A DNA stretch of 64,000 bases from Desulfamplus sp. (GCA_015232455.1 JADFZQ010000006.1:62001-126000), one strand, 5' to 3'; positions 35,301-44,865 are shown, counted from the stretch's first letter. The notes: a model not told the origin generated them from the sequence alone. A program made the numbers and translations.

Positions 35301-37739
35301 TTATAACCCCTTACTTTTAAAAAATGGTGCATATTTCATGTCGCATTTCATTATGTGATCTTTAAGCCATTGAGTGAGAAAATTCATAAGATCAACAGAT
35401 AAAGAGGCTTTGCCAACCTTAAAATCGTTTTGAAATGCCACAACTGTCTTAACAAGTTCTTCATGTAGTTTCTTATGATCATTATATTCAGGATAGTTAT
35501 ACTCTTTAAAGAGCTTCTCTTCATGCCCAAAGTGATATACCGTATATTCTGCAAGGCTATCCAAAATTGCCCCTGATTGCTGTATTCCAACTTTTTGTTT
35601 CATAGCTTTATGCAACGCATTAACCATTCTGATAAGCTCTTTATGCTGAACGTCAATCTGCTCAATACCAGTGGCAAATTTTGGTCCCCATGTAATAAGA
35701 TCAAATACCTTCTCTTCAATTTTGTTAGTATTATCAAGATGATCTGTAGATACTCTAAAGACACTTATCATATCCCTAAGTTTATAGGAGAGATCAGATA
35801 AATCTTTTGCACTTAGATTCATCTGGCTACTCTTCTGAGACATAGTTTCAGCTACGTTATTAACAACATGAACATCTTTTGCAATCTGCACTGAAACTTC
35901 TGATGTTTGTGCAACATTTTCATTAACTTCACCAATTCCTTGAGATGCTTGTTGAATATTGTCAGAAACTTCAGTTGCTGCTGCTGATTGCTCCTCTATA
36001 GCCGCCGCAATAGTAGCAACGATATCGTTCACCTCCACAATAACTTCAGAGATATTGCCAACCTCTGACACTGTCTCTTCAGTTGAATGTTGGATACCAG
36101 TTACCTTATTTCTTATGTCATGGGTTGCATTTGAGGTCTGAGTTGCAAGATGTTTAATCTCACTTGCTACAACAGCAAAACCTTTACCAGCCTCCCCTGC
36201 TCTTGCAGCTTCAATAGTAGCATTTAAAGCAAGAAGATTAGTTTGAGCTGCTATTTCTGTAATAACCTCAGTAATTTTTGAGATTTCTCTTGCAGCCTCT
36301 CCAAGCAGCTTTACCTTTTCTGACGCAGTTTCAACGCTTGAAGTTGCTTTTTCAGATATAAATCTTGCTCTTGAACAGCTTTGGGCAACTTCGTTTAGGG
36401 TTGATTTCATCTGACTTGCTGAATCTGCAACAATACTTAAGTTAGTTGATGATTGCTCACTTGCAGCGGCTACAGACCCCATGTTTGCACTCATCTGTTC
36501 AGATGCGGCGGCAACTGTATTTGCCCTCATTGATAGGTCTTCAGAATCTTCTAAAAGCTGCTCTGCAACTGATAAAACTTCAGCAGATGCCGCAGTAACA
36601 GTTTGAGCATTCTGGCTTATGTCAACTATTATGTTGTTCATTCTTGAAACAAAAGCATTGAACCAACCCGCAAGCACTCCTATCTCATCAGTTCTCTTAA
36701 CTTGAAGTCTTTTGGTAAGGTCTCCTTCACCTTCGGCTGTATCTTTAAGTCCTAACGATATCTCGTTTATTGGATTTAATATCACAAATTTGAATAAAAT
36801 AGCCGTAGAGAGAAGTATCATAACACAGCAAACCAAACCAATAATTATAATTATCTTTGTAATATCAGAGTTGACAGTTTTAATAGAGTTAGTAAGCAGA
36901 TTAGAGGTCTCTTTTATAGAGCTGGTGTTATTTTTATGCACGGCTTTAAGTTCAGTCTGGAGATTACTTACAACTTCACCAGATTGGTTATTGATTATAG
37001 TTTCAATGCTTTTTGAATTACTCTTTTTATATAAATCAAACCTTGACTCAAGAGCTTTTATTTCCTTATCAACGGCATCTCTTGAAACACAAACCACGAT
37101 TTTCCCTTTAGGAATACCAAAAAATTTAAGCTCTTTTTCATGAATAATAACTGTTGAATCCTTTTTAGATTCGGAAAGGACGATCTCAACATCGCTTGTC
37201 CCTTTACCTTGCTGAAGATACTTGTCAATTCTATCATCTACATAGTCAACATCTTCTATCATTGGCTTTCCATCAGCATCAATAAAAATAGCGTAAATTA
37301 CCTCGTCAGATTTTGTTACAACAGAAGCAAATTTTTTAACTTCCGTGTAATTTTCCTCCATAAGCATAGGTTGTGTAATCGTATAGAGAAGCTCAGCAAT
37401 TATTTTTGCGTTAGTGTTCAGAAGCCCATCCATACCCTTTTTTAATAACTCTTCCTCTTTTGTAATGGCTTTCTCAGTTGATTCTGAAATATTGGATACA
37501 GCCTGCTGTTTCATGTTATCAAGTGATGTTGTCAGATCAGACTCAAGTGTGGCAAACTGCTTTTCTGTTTTTGCACCTGTTTTTTTAAGCATTGAATCAA
37601 CTGTGGCAATAACATCTCCAAGAAGAGAAGTTTGAGCTTTTACAGTAAAAAAAGAGAGACCTGCAAAAGAGAGAATCAGTATAGAAACAAGTATAACAAG
37701 TATTTTAATTGTAAGGCTTTTGTTGATAAAAGAAATCAT
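35301..37739 (-). CDS. Methyl-accepting chemotaxis protein with C-terminal hemerythrin
   Basis: An 812-residue transmembrane receptor. It has a membrane helix at about 9-32, a periplasmic sensor, a second helix near 290-315, then HAMP ([20 protein letters not shown]). The signalling hairpin tip is near 505-540 ([20 protein letters not shown]). Residues 675-812 are a bacteriohemerythrin whose iron ligands can all be placed: His699, His736, Glu740, His755, His759, His795 and Asp800. The di-iron site would bind O2, suggesting aerotaxis away from oxygen. AGGAGATAATAAATT precedes the ATG. A sensor-only copy lies immediately upstream. Confidence 0.95.
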   Translation of the reverse strand: MISFINKSLTIKILVILVSILILSFAGLSFFTVKAQTSLLGDVIATVDSMLKKTGAKTEKQFATLESDLTTSLDNMKQQAVSNISESTEKAITKEEELLKKGMDGLLNTNAKIIAELLYTITQPMLMEENYTEVKKFASVVTKSDEVIYAIFIDADGKPMIEDVDYVDDRIDKYLQQGKGTSDVEIVLSESKKDSTVIIHEKELKFFGIPKGKIVVCVSRDAVDKEIKALESRFDLYKKSNSKSIETIINNQSGEVVSNLQTELKAVHKNNTSSIKETSNLLTNSIKTVNSDITKIIIIIGLVCCVMILLSTAILFKFVILNPINEISLGLKDTAEGEGDLTKRLQVKRTDEIGVLAGWFNAFVSRMNNIIVDISQNAQTVTAASAEVLSVAEQLLEDSEDLSMRANTVAAASEQMSANMGSVAAASEQSSTNLSIVADSASQMKSTLNEVAQSCSRARFISEKATSSVETASEKVKLLGEAAREISKITEVITEIAAQTNLLALNATIEAARAGEAGKGFAVVASEIKHLATQTSNATHDIRNKVTGIQHSTEETVSEVGNISEVIVEVNDIVATIAAAIEEQSAAATEVSDNIQQASQGIGEVNENVAQTSEVSVQIAKDVHVVNNVAETMSQKSSQMNLSAKDLSDLSYKLRDMISVFRVSTDHLDNTNKIEEKVFDLITWGPKFATGIEQIDVQHKELIRMVNALHKAMKQKVGIQQSGAILDSLAEYTVYHFGHEEKLFKEYNYPEYNDHKKLHEELVKTVVAFQNDFKVGKASLSVDLMNFLTQWLKDHIMKCDMKYAPFFKSKGL

Positions 37740-37764
37740 AATTTATTATCTCCTAAAAATTTTT

Positions 37765-38892
37765 TTAAACATCTTTATTATCTAAAACACCCATGCTTTT
37801 CTTTGTCAATATAAATTCAAGGCTATTATCCAATGAGCTTGTAGCTTGAATATTTAGAGGAATATGAATCTCCTTACCATATTCATTAGAGTAGCTTGAC
37901 ATCATACTTAGAAGCTCTTTTATAGGGTTTAATATCATAAATCTAAAGATGAGAACCGTGGTTATAAGTATTACTACACAACAAAAACCACCCACCACAA
38001 CAATCAATCTTGTTATATTTTCATTTACTGTTCTAACAGAATTTTTGAGAAGATCGGCTGTATCTTTTATGGCAAGTGCATTGTTTTGATTTACACTTTT
38101 TAGTTCTGCTTTTATACTGCTTACAACTTTACCTGATAAGCTGTTGATAACAGTTTGAATAATATTGGTATTACTCTTTTTATATAATTCAAACCTTGAT
38201 TCAAGCAATCTTATCTCTTTATCAATTGCATCTCTTGAAACACATAAAATTATTGACCCTTTAGGAATACCAAAATATTGTAATTGCTTTTCGTAAACAA
38301 GAACAGTAGGGTCTTTCTTAGACTCAGCAAGGACAATATCAACATCATTTTGCCCATTGCCTTGTTGAAGGTATCTATCAATTCTATCATCAACATAATC
38401 TACATAATTAACAAGAGATGTTCCGTTAACATCAAAGAAAAGGGCATAAATGACCTCATTTGATTCAGTTACAGTAGCTGCAAACTTTTTTACTTCATCG
38501 TATTTCTCTTCCATAAGTATTGGTTGTGCAATCGTGTGTAGAAGATCAGCAAGAATCTTTGCATTGCTGTTTAGAATCTCATCCATACCTTTTTTTAAAA
38601 GCTCTTCTTCCTTTGAGATGGCTTTCTGAGTTGATTCTGATATATTTGCAATAACCTGTTGTTTCATACTTTCAAGCGAATCTGTAAGATCAGACTCAAG
38701 AGTTATAAACTGTTTTTGGGTCTCACTTCCCGTGTTGGTTAATCTAAGGTCAACTGTTTGAATCATATCTTCAAGTAGTGATGTTTGAACTTTTACGGTA
38801 AAGATTGATAAACCAGCAAATGAGAGAATAAGGATTGAGATCAACATGATTAATATTTTTAGCGTAAGACTTTTTTGTATAAAAGAGATCAT
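37765..38892 (-). CDS. Sensor-only paralogue of the adjacent chemotaxis receptor
   Basis: A 375-residue protein nearly colinear with residues 1-330 of the downstream MCP: MISFI-KSLT-KIL start, the same VDYVDDRID and FGIPKG segments, and the same second helix. It then diverges right after LNPI at the HAMP start and ends about 45 residues later with an unrelated tail (MMSSYSNEYGKEIHIPLN). It has no HAMP, signalling or hemerythrin domain. It ends 25 bases before the full-length gene. It could be a tandem-duplication remnant or a decoy or co-receptor; the intact frame argues that it is still expressed. Its binding site (GGAAAAGAG) is weak. Confidence 0.75.
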   Translation of the reverse strand: MISFIQKSLTLKILIMLISILILSFAGLSIFTVKVQTSLLEDMIQTVDLRLTNTGSETQKQFITLESDLTDSLESMKQQVIANISESTQKAISKEEELLKKGMDEILNSNAKILADLLHTIAQPILMEEKYDEVKKFAATVTESNEVIYALFFDVNGTSLVNYVDYVDDRIDRYLQQGNGQNDVDIVLAESKKDPTVLVYEKQLQYFGIPKGSIILCVSRDAIDKEIRLLESRFELYKKSNTNIIQTVINSLSGKVVSSIKAELKSVNQNNALAIKDTADLLKNSVRTVNENITRLIVVVGGFCCVVILITTVLIFRFMILNPIKELLSMMSSYSNEYGKEIHIPLNIQATSSLDNSLEFILTKKSMGVLDNKDV

Positions 38893-38978
38893 GAAGCTCT
38901 TTTCCAGAAAAATGGATAGTTGTAATAAGAGAGACTGCTATTAAAAATACAGGGATTTTATTTGATGATAAATTTTTC

Positions 38979-39003
38979 GTCCTAAGCTAAAGCCATGGGC
39001 TGA
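38979..39003. repeat. Short dispersed repeat TAAGCTAAAGCCAT, copy 2
   Basis: Second copy of the segment at 10262-10286, directly abutting the arm of the TIR element that starts at 39004. Confidence 0.4.
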
Positions 39004-39042
39004 TATACTGTAAGCGGTTATAAATTTAAGTTTTATGCTATT

Positions 39043-39111
39043 TATACTTTAAACGGTCATAAACTTAGCTTTTATATATACAAGACTCAATTTATGACCG
39101 AGAGCAGTATA
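39043..39111. repeat. Empty MITE-like TIR element
   Basis: The 69-base unit consists of little more than its terminal repeats: TATACTTTAAACGGTCATAA at left and ACTCAATTTATGACCG with GCAGTATA at right. This appears to be the form without an internal palindrome. A solo left arm (TATACTGTAAGCGGTTATAA) precedes it at 39004-39030. Confidence 0.8.
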
Positions 39112-39112
39112 A

Positions 39113-39145
39113 AGATTTGACAACTTTTAAAAAGTTGTCAAATCT
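39113..39145. repeat. AGATTTGACAACTTTT hairpin family, perfect copy
   Basis: AGATTTGACAACTTTTAAAA followed by AGTTGTCAAATCT. It is identical over 33 bases to 47173-47205 and abuts the right end of the empty TIR element. Confidence 0.85.
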
Positions 39146-39346
39146 ATGGCTTAAAAGTGTTCAAAGGCAAAATTACTGTTCAAAATATAACTATTGAGAT
39201 AACTATTGAGACAACTGTTTAGTAGAATAGTTAATTGTATTCTTTAATGTAAAGCATTCACGTTTTTTTTTGTCAATAAAAAATTAATGGAGAATTTTTA
39301 GCTATAGTATTATAAAAATAAACCTTAAAAAGGAGAAAAATAATAG

Positions 39347-39721
39347 ATGAACTTCTGGCAAGACCATTCATTGGAATACCTTGAAATGGCATTTAGTTAT
39401 GATCGTATGGAGAGAGTTGAAAATCCTGATGGATATGGCATAAGAACGGGAGATTGTGGAGATACTGTTGAATTTTTTATAATGGAAAAAGATGGTGTTA
39501 TTGATTCAATATCGTATTACATCAATGGATGTAAAAACACCAATGCCTGTGCAAACACTGTTATAAAAATGGCTGAAAAGAAGAAGATAGAAGATGCTTG
39601 GGAGATTACTCCAGAATCAGTTGCAGAGTACCTAAAAACATTACCAAAAGATGAAATCCACTGTTCAGAACTTGCGGTAGGTGCTTTTTATTTAGCTCTA
39701 CAAAACATCAAAAAAGAGTAA
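39347..39721 (+). CDS. IscU/NifU-type iron-sulfur scaffold protein
   Basis: A 124-residue stand-alone scaffold domain for assembly of Fe-S clusters. The three canonical cysteines are present at Cys37 (GDCGDTV), Cys62 (NGCKNTNAC) and Cys106 (IHCSELAVGAF). Their spacing matches the well-studied IscU proteins. Asp39 next to the first Cys is also conserved. No cysteine desulfurase gene is adjacent, so sulfur donation must come from elsewhere. AGGAG lies 11 bases upstream. It begins a plus-strand group with cobU, ubiX and cca. Confidence 0.88.
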   Translation: MNFWQDHSLEYLEMAFSYDRMERVENPDGYGIRTGDCGDTVEFFIMEKDGVIDSISYYINGCKNTNACANTVIKMAEKKKIEDAWEITPESVAEYLKTLPKDEIHCSELAVGAFYLALQNIKKE

Positions 39722-39805
39722 AAAGTAAGTAGATAAGTGCTATTTGGGGATGATAAATAATTTTGATAATCTTGATAAAATGAATATACGGAACTTTTCA
39801 GGTTT

Positions 39806-40369
39806 ATGAGAAATAAAATTACATTAGTAATTGGCGGATGTAGAAGTGGAAAAAGTAATTATGCTCTTAATTTAGCGAATCAAATTTCAGGGAACTCAAA
39901 AGTTTTTATGGCAACATCAGTGCCGACTGATAGAGAGATGGAAGAGCGTGTTACAAAACACCAAATTGAGAGGGGAAAAGATTGGATTACAGTTGAAGAG
40001 CCGATTGAGATTTCTGAAGCAATTAAGAACTTTGATATAAATAACAGCTCAAATGATAAGAACTTCATACCAGCAGATGTTATTTTGATTGATTGCCTTA
40101 CCTTGTGGGTTTCAAATCTTATGTTTAATAATTTTGATGATAGAAAAATAGCAACTGTTATACAAGAGCTTCAATATACACTTACATCATCTTCACTGCC
40201 TATATTCTTGGTTTCAAATGAAGTTGGAATGGGTATTGTTCCTGAAAATGGATTAGCACGCCGTTTTAGAGATATTGCTGGTATGGTAAATCAAAAGATT
40301 GCACAGACAGCGAATCAAGTTATTTATATGGTTGCAGGAATTCCAATGACAATAAAATCTGTAGATTGA
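39806..40369 (+). CDS. cobU: Adenosylcobinamide kinase / adenosylcobinamide-phosphate guanylyltransferase
   Basis: Bifunctional enzyme of the nucleotide-loop stage of cobalamin biosynthesis. The P-loop VIGGCRSGKSNYAL is at the N-terminus, the guanylylated histidine lies in HQIERGKDW, and the second Walker-type segment VILIDCLTLWVSNLM is intact. Residues 74-88 are a short Asn/Asp/Ser-rich insert (NFDINNSSNDKNF) ahead of that segment. The 187-residue length is normal. No other cob genes lie in the window, so the pathway must be completed elsewhere or by salvage. Confidence 0.94.
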   Translation: MRNKITLVIGGCRSGKSNYALNLANQISGNSKVFMATSVPTDREMEERVTKHQIERGKDWITVEEPIEISEAIKNFDINNSSNDKNFIPADVILIDCLTLWVSNLMFNNFDDRKIATVIQELQYTLTSSSLPIFLVSNEVGMGIVPENGLARRFRDIAGMVNQKIAQTANQVIYMVAGIPMTIKSVD

Positions 40370-40415
40370 TTAGAGCCTTTTTTTCAATAACATATTCGGA
40401 GGATAAAATCTTAAA

Positions 40416-41024
40416 TTGAAAAATATGAAAAAATATATCGTTGCTATCTGTGGAGCATCTGGAGCAATTTATGGTATCAGGCTTATAAAAGCATTGATGG
40501 AGAGACCATACCATGTAATTGTTATGATTTCAGATGGTGGTTTAAGAGTGTTTGAGCATGAGACGATATTCAATGGGCAAAGCCCGTTAAAAGATTTTCT
40601 TGCACTTGAAGAGACTAAATTCCATGATGATGCAACTCTTGAGGTCTTTAGCCAGCATGATATGTTTGCCGAACCTGCCAGCGGTTCGTTTATACATAGT
40701 GGTATGGCGATTGTTCCATGTTCTATGAAAACACTTGGCTCTATTTCATCTGGACTTGCAGATAATCTAATAACTCGTTCTGCTGACGTATGTTTAAAAG
40801 AGAGACGACCTTTAATACTTGCCCCTCGCGAAACCCCTTTAAGTCTTATTCATCTTGAAAATATGACAAGAGCTTGTAGAGCTGGGGCTACAATTCTACC
40901 TCCTTGTCCATCATTTTACACATTTCCATTAACAATTGAACAGCTATGCGACACAGTTGTGGCAAGGATTTTAGATCACCTTGGTGTTGAACATGATCTT
41001 GTTCAAAGATGGAGTAACCGATAG
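40416..41024 (+). CDS. ubiX: Flavin prenyltransferase UbiX
   Basis: Makes prenylated FMN, the cofactor of UbiD-type decarboxylases. The 202-residue protein begins AICGASGAIYGIRL, contains PCSMKTLGSISSGLADNLI, and ends with the RPLILAPRETPLS and ENMTRACRAGATILPP segments that build the active site. The start is TTG at 40416, 13 bases after GGAGG; ATG at 40425 (MKKYIVA) is the alternative with a longer gap. No ubiD homologue lies in the window. Confidence 0.95.
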   Translation: MKNMKKYIVAICGASGAIYGIRLIKALMERPYHVIVMISDGGLRVFEHETIFNGQSPLKDFLALEETKFHDDATLEVFSQHDMFAEPASGSFIHSGMAIVPCSMKTLGSISSGLADNLITRSADVCLKERRPLILAPRETPLSLIHLENMTRACRAGATILPPCPSFYTFPLTIEQLCDTVVARILDHLGVEHDLVQRWSNR

Positions 41025-41039
41025 GTCTTAAGCCATAAA

Positions 41040-42431
41040 ATGAAAACAATTGAAGATACAACAACGAGTCTTGATATTGTCAAAAATATAAAATCAGCAG
41101 GATTTAAAGCGTTTTTTGTCGGTGGTTTTGTACGTGATTTATTAATAGGTATAAATAAAGAAAAAATGTCAGATTTAGACATTCTTACCAACGCATCTGT
41201 TGAAGATATTATAAAGATATTCGGCTCCCAAAATGTAAAACAAGTTGGAAAGTCCTTTTCAATCTGCTTAGTTAATGGGATTGAAATAGCCTCATGTAGA
41301 GCAGATTCTTACAGATCGTCAGAGTTATCGAAAATTTCTCAATCATCAAAGTCAAAGCTATATGATTCTTTCCCAGAATGCGATCTTGCTCATAGAGACA
41401 TTACAATCAACAGTATGGCTTTGGACCCTTTGACCAATACAATTATTGATCCATTTAATGGCAGAAAAGACCTTGAAGATAAGATTATCCGTTTTACAGG
41501 CTCGCCAGAAGAGAGAATCTTTGAAGACCCGCTTAGAATGGTTAGAGTATGCAGATTTGCCTCAATGATTCAAGGAACAATTGACTCTTCAACTCTTTCA
41601 AGTATTGTTAAACATCGTCATCTTGTTACTAAAAGTGTTGCACCAGAAAGATTACGCAATGAGATTATAAAGGCAATGGCTTATAAAAAGCCTTCTCTAT
41701 TTTTCAAAGCATTGAATAGTGCTAAACTTCTTGAATTTATATTTCCTTCTCTTAGCAGATGTTGCGAGCTTGATGGAGGTCCCCATCATGGAGAGACAGT
41801 GTTTGAACATTGCTTAATGTCTGGTGATGCACTATCTCCTCGTAACCCAATTCTTCGTTTGGCAGGATTTCTTCATGATGCTGGTAAATATGATGCAGCC
41901 CAAATAAAAGATGGACAGCTTACATTTATTGACCATGAAAAGATGGGACAATCTATAATTTATGATCTTGAGAAACTAAGATTTAGCTGTGAAGAGATAA
42001 ATTTTATAGATTCTGTAATTAAAACCCACATGCGTCCTCTAAAAGCTGATTCAACCCCTAAAGCTGTCAGAAGACTTTTAGCTTTTCTAAAAGAGCATGG
42101 TGTTGAATGGCAGACATTTATGCAGATGAGAATTGCTGATAAATCTGCCAATTTAGCTAAAAAACCATACACTCAAGAAGATATTAAGCTCAGGGTAGGT
42201 AAAATTTGGAATGAGCTTAAGAATGCGAACCTTAAAGGTGCCTCTCTTCCTCTATCTGTTAAAGAGCTTGCCATTTCAGGAGATGATGTGATGGAGATTC
42301 TTAACATCTCTCCAAGCCCTGAAGTTGGCAAGGTTATGAATTATCTTTTTGAGTCTGTTCTTGATGAGCCATGTTTAAATAAGTTTGAGATATTGAAAGA
42401 GTTGGTTATTACGTATAATTCCAAAAATTAA
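41040..42431 (+). CDS. cca: CCA tRNA nucleotidyltransferase (class II, HD domain)
   Basis: Adds or repairs the 3' CCA end of tRNA. The 463-residue protein has the nucleotidyltransferase head GGFVRDLLIG and DLDILTN (metal aspartates), RRDITINSMALDP-type motif B, and the RMVRVCRFAS neck helix. An HD phosphohydrolase domain follows with HGETVFEHC and FLHDAGKY. The HD domain may remove 2',3'-cyclic phosphates. A related poly(A) polymerase role cannot be excluded. It starts 15 bases after ubiX. Confidence 0.92.
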   Translation: MKTIEDTTTSLDIVKNIKSAGFKAFFVGGFVRDLLIGINKEKMSDLDILTNASVEDIIKIFGSQNVKQVGKSFSICLVNGIEIASCRADSYRSSELSKISQSSKSKLYDSFPECDLAHRDITINSMALDPLTNTIIDPFNGRKDLEDKIIRFTGSPEERIFEDPLRMVRVCRFASMIQGTIDSSTLSSIVKHRHLVTKSVAPERLRNEIIKAMAYKKPSLFFKALNSAKLLEFIFPSLSRCCELDGGPHHGETVFEHCLMSGDALSPRNPILRLAGFLHDAGKYDAAQIKDGQLTFIDHEKMGQSIIYDLEKLRFSCEEINFIDSVIKTHMRPLKADSTPKAVRRLLAFLKEHGVEWQTFMQMRIADKSANLAKKPYTQEDIKLRVGKIWNELKNANLKGASLPLSVKELAISGDDVMEILNISPSPEVGKVMNYLFESVLDEPCLNKFEILKELVITYNSKN

Positions 42432-42457
42432 CGGTTCTAAACTTTTTAAATAGCATC

Positions 42458-43282
42458 TTACACTAACCCCATAGCAAATTTTTGAATACACTCAGGATAC
42501 AACTCCCACTCCAACGCAAGACCTTTTTGTTTTACAATCTCTAAAGTATCTCCATCTTCAATTTGAAATGCACGCTGTCCAATAATTGGACCTGTATCTT
42601 CACCATAATCTATATAGTGAACTGTGCAACCTCCAACCTTACAACCATATCTGAATGTATCTCCATAACCATCGGTTCCGGGAAATGCTGGTAAAAGTGC
42701 TGGGTGGATATTCATTATTTTATGTTTTTGCGAAATAGAATTAGATTTATTTAATATGTTTTCATCTAAAATGTTGTTGTTGCTGCATAAAACATTGTTC
42801 TCTTGACCTGAAATGGTGTTGATGGCGTTGGTAATACGATCAATAAAATATGGTGTAAATGTTCGCATAAAACCCGCAAGAACAAGAAGATCAATTTTGT
42901 ATGGAATAATTATATTAAGAAGCTCTTTTTCTGCTACAGCCCGTGTTTTTAAGAAAAACTCAATTTTTTGCATTTGCTCTTTATTTAGGTCTCTATTACT
43001 TATAAGTTGCTGCTTTGCTTTTATCTCTTCAATATTGAAGTCGTTAGGTAAAACTAAAGATGATAGATTTTCTTTTGCACCTTTTATAATCTTCTTGTAA
43101 TCAACAACAAAGGTGTCAATTCCTGCTTTTTTTGCACGTTCAAGCCCTTTGACGCCTGCTACATCAGAGCCTGTAAACACAATTTCACCATAAATTTTTC
43201 CATTAGCACAACTATCAATTATAGCTTGTAGATTTGTGCCGCCACCTGATATTAATGTTCCTATTTTTATTTTTTTTTTCAC
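42458..43282 (-). CDS. purN: Phosphoribosylglycinamide formyltransferase with large insertions
   Basis: Transfers a formyl group from 10-formyl-THF to GAR in purine synthesis. The N-terminal phosphate loop GTLISGGGTNLQAI, the catalytic NIHPALLPAFPG and the CTVHYID..DTGPII segment carry the required Asn, His and Asp. At 274 residues it is about 70 longer than typical. Two polar inserts explain this: one near residues 62-100 (KGAKENLSSLVLPNDFNIEE onward) and an Asn/Ser-rich one near 150-180 just before the catalytic Asn. I place the start at GTG 43282 because TGAGGTTTATC precedes it; an ATG at 43294 would overlap that site. Confidence 0.9.
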   Translation of the reverse strand: MKKKIKIGTLISGGGTNLQAIIDSCANGKIYGEIVFTGSDVAGVKGLERAKKAGIDTFVVDYKKIIKGAKENLSSLVLPNDFNIEEIKAKQQLISNRDLNKEQMQKIEFFLKTRAVAEKELLNIIIPYKIDLLVLAGFMRTFTPYFIDRITNAINTISGQENNVLCSNNNILDENILNKSNSISQKHKIMNIHPALLPAFPGTDGYGDTFRYGCKVGGCTVHYIDYGEDTGPIIGQRAFQIEDGDTLEIVKQKGLALEWELYPECIQKFAMGLV

Positions 43283-43469
43283 GATAAACCTCATTTAAAA
43301 GGAATTTTTCATTATGTTGACAAAGGATAGTTAAAACAATATATAGATAAAATAGTATTTGTATTATTCCTAAGCATAATATTTAAAAAATAGACATCAA
43401 AAAGTATTTTAAACAACAGCTCTTTTAGAAGGTGTTTTATAAAACCAACATAACATAAGGAGAGGATAA

Positions 43470-43796
43470 ATGTCAGGAAATATTATAGAAATAGATGATG
43501 ATGCTTTTGATAGTGAAGTTATTAAATCAAATATACCAGTAATGGTTGATTTTTGGGCTCCTTGGTGCGGACCTTGTAGAGCAATTGCACCTACGATTGA
43601 GGCTTTAGAGAAAAGTTATGCTGGCAAGGTTAAGTTTGTAAAGGTCAATGTTGATGAAAATCCCCAGTCTCCTTCAAAATACGCTATACAGGCAATACCA
43701 ACGCTTATTTTCTTCAAAAATGGTCAAGTTGTTGAGCAGATAACTGGAATGGTTGCAAAGTCAAAATTAGAAGAGGCAATTGATGCTCTCCTATAA
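43470..43796 (+). CDS. trxA: Thioredoxin
   Basis: A 108-residue thiol-disulfide reductant. The active site Trp32-Cys33-Gly34-Pro35-Cys36 is canonical. The buried Asp sits in MVDFWAPWC, and the cis-proline lies in AIPTLIFF. AGGAGAGG precedes the ATG. trxB follows after 40 bases, so the thioredoxin and its reductase form an operon. Confidence 0.97.
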   Translation: MSGNIIEIDDDAFDSEVIKSNIPVMVDFWAPWCGPCRAIAPTIEALEKSYAGKVKFVKVNVDENPQSPSKYAIQAIPTLIFFKNGQVVEQITGMVAKSKLEEAIDALL

Positions 43797-43836
43797 GTTA
43801 CGTGAAGGAGTTGATTGCAGGAGGATTTTGAAATAG

Positions 43837-44865
43837 ATGGCACAGGCAGATTACGAACTTGTGATAATTGGCGGAGGACCTGCTGGACTTACCGCTGGAA
43901 TATACTCCGCCAGAGCAAGAATGAATGTTGTGCTTTACGAAAAGGCAGCTTTGGGAGGACAAGTAATTGTCTCTGATTGGATTGAAAATTACCCCGGCTT
44001 TCCTGATGGTATCAGCGGCTATGATTTAAGCGAAAAGATGCTTAATCAGGCCAAGAATTTGGGGCTTAACATTGAGTCTGAAGATGTTACAGCAATTGAA
44101 GTTGATGGCGATAAAAGAATAGTTCATCTTGGTAAAAATAGAAAAGTAACCACAAAAGCTGTGATTATTGCAACTGGTGCATCTCCAAGAAAGTTAAATG
44201 TTGGAGAGTCAAAGTTTATGGGTAAAGGGGTATCGTTTTGTGCTACTTGCGATGGACCTTTTTTCAGAGATAAAACTGTTGTTGCTGTAGGTGGTGGTGA
44301 TACTGCTGTTCAAGAATCTATATTTCTTACACGATTTGTAAAAAAACTCTATTTAGTTCACAGGCGTGATCAACTTAGAGCCACTAAAATACTTCAAGAG
44401 CGGGCATTTAAGAATGAGAAAATCGAATTTGTCTGGGACTCTGTAGTCTCTGGTATGGATGGTTTCTTTTCTGTAGAAAATGTTAAGATTAAGAGTGTTA
44501 AAACAGGTGAAGAGAGAAATATCAAAGCAGATGGATGTTTTATCTGGGTTGGTATTACACCTAACACCGATTTCTTACAAGCCAATATTGTTCCTAAAAA
44601 ATCCAATAATATAAACAATATAGACGCTCACATTGCTACAGAGCAAGAAACAGATAATAGCGGAATAGTTAATGTGGCTAATCTACTAAAGATAGATGAT
44701 AGCGGCTTTATACACACAAACGAATATATGGAGACATCTGTTCCGGGTATTTTTGCTGCTGGTGATGTTAGAACTACGCCACTCAAACAAATTGCAACTG
44801 CTGTTGGTGATGCTGCAATTGCCGTAATGTCTGCTGAACATTACATTGAAAAGTTGCAAGATTAA
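43837..44865 (+). CDS. trxB: Thioredoxin reductase
   Basis: FAD/NADPH enzyme that re-reduces thioredoxin. FAD binding is shown by IIGGGPAGLTAGIYSARA; the redox site is Cys135-Ala-Thr-Cys138; NADPH binding uses VVAVGGGDTAVQES; and the closing motif is GIFAAGDVRTTPLKQIATAVGDA. At 342 residues it is longer than the usual 310-320. Residues 251-285 form an Asn/Ile/Asp-rich insert (KKSNNINNIDAHIATEQETD) in the second FAD half. AGGAGGATTTTGAAATAG lies ahead of the ATG. The operon ends in a clear terminator. Confidence 0.96.
   Translation: MAQADYELVIIGGGPAGLTAGIYSARARMNVVLYEKAALGGQVIVSDWIENYPGFPDGISGYDLSEKMLNQAKNLGLNIESEDVTAIEVDGDKRIVHLGKNRKVTTKAVIIATGASPRKLNVGESKFMGKGVSFCATCDGPFFRDKTVVAVGGGDTAVQESIFLTRFVKKLYLVHRRDQLRATKILQERAFKNEKIEFVWDSVVSGMDGFFSVENVKIKSVKTGEERNIKADGCFIWVGITPNTDFLQANIVPKKSNNINNIDAHIATEQETDNSGIVNVANLLKIDDSGFIHTNEYMETSVPGIFAAGDVRTTPLKQIATAVGDAAIAVMSAEHYIEKLQD

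Larger units (their letters stand above)
38893..39346. other. Repeat-rich divergent spacer, no gene seen
   Basis: This spacer stacks several repeats: the TAAGCTAAAGCCAT repeat (38979-39003), a lone element arm (39004-39030), an empty TIR element (39043-39111) and an AGATTTGACAAC hairpin (39113-39145). A 12-base direct repeat of AACTATTGAGA follows at about 39189-39213. It looks like a preferred landing zone for palindromic DNA. Confidence 0.7.
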
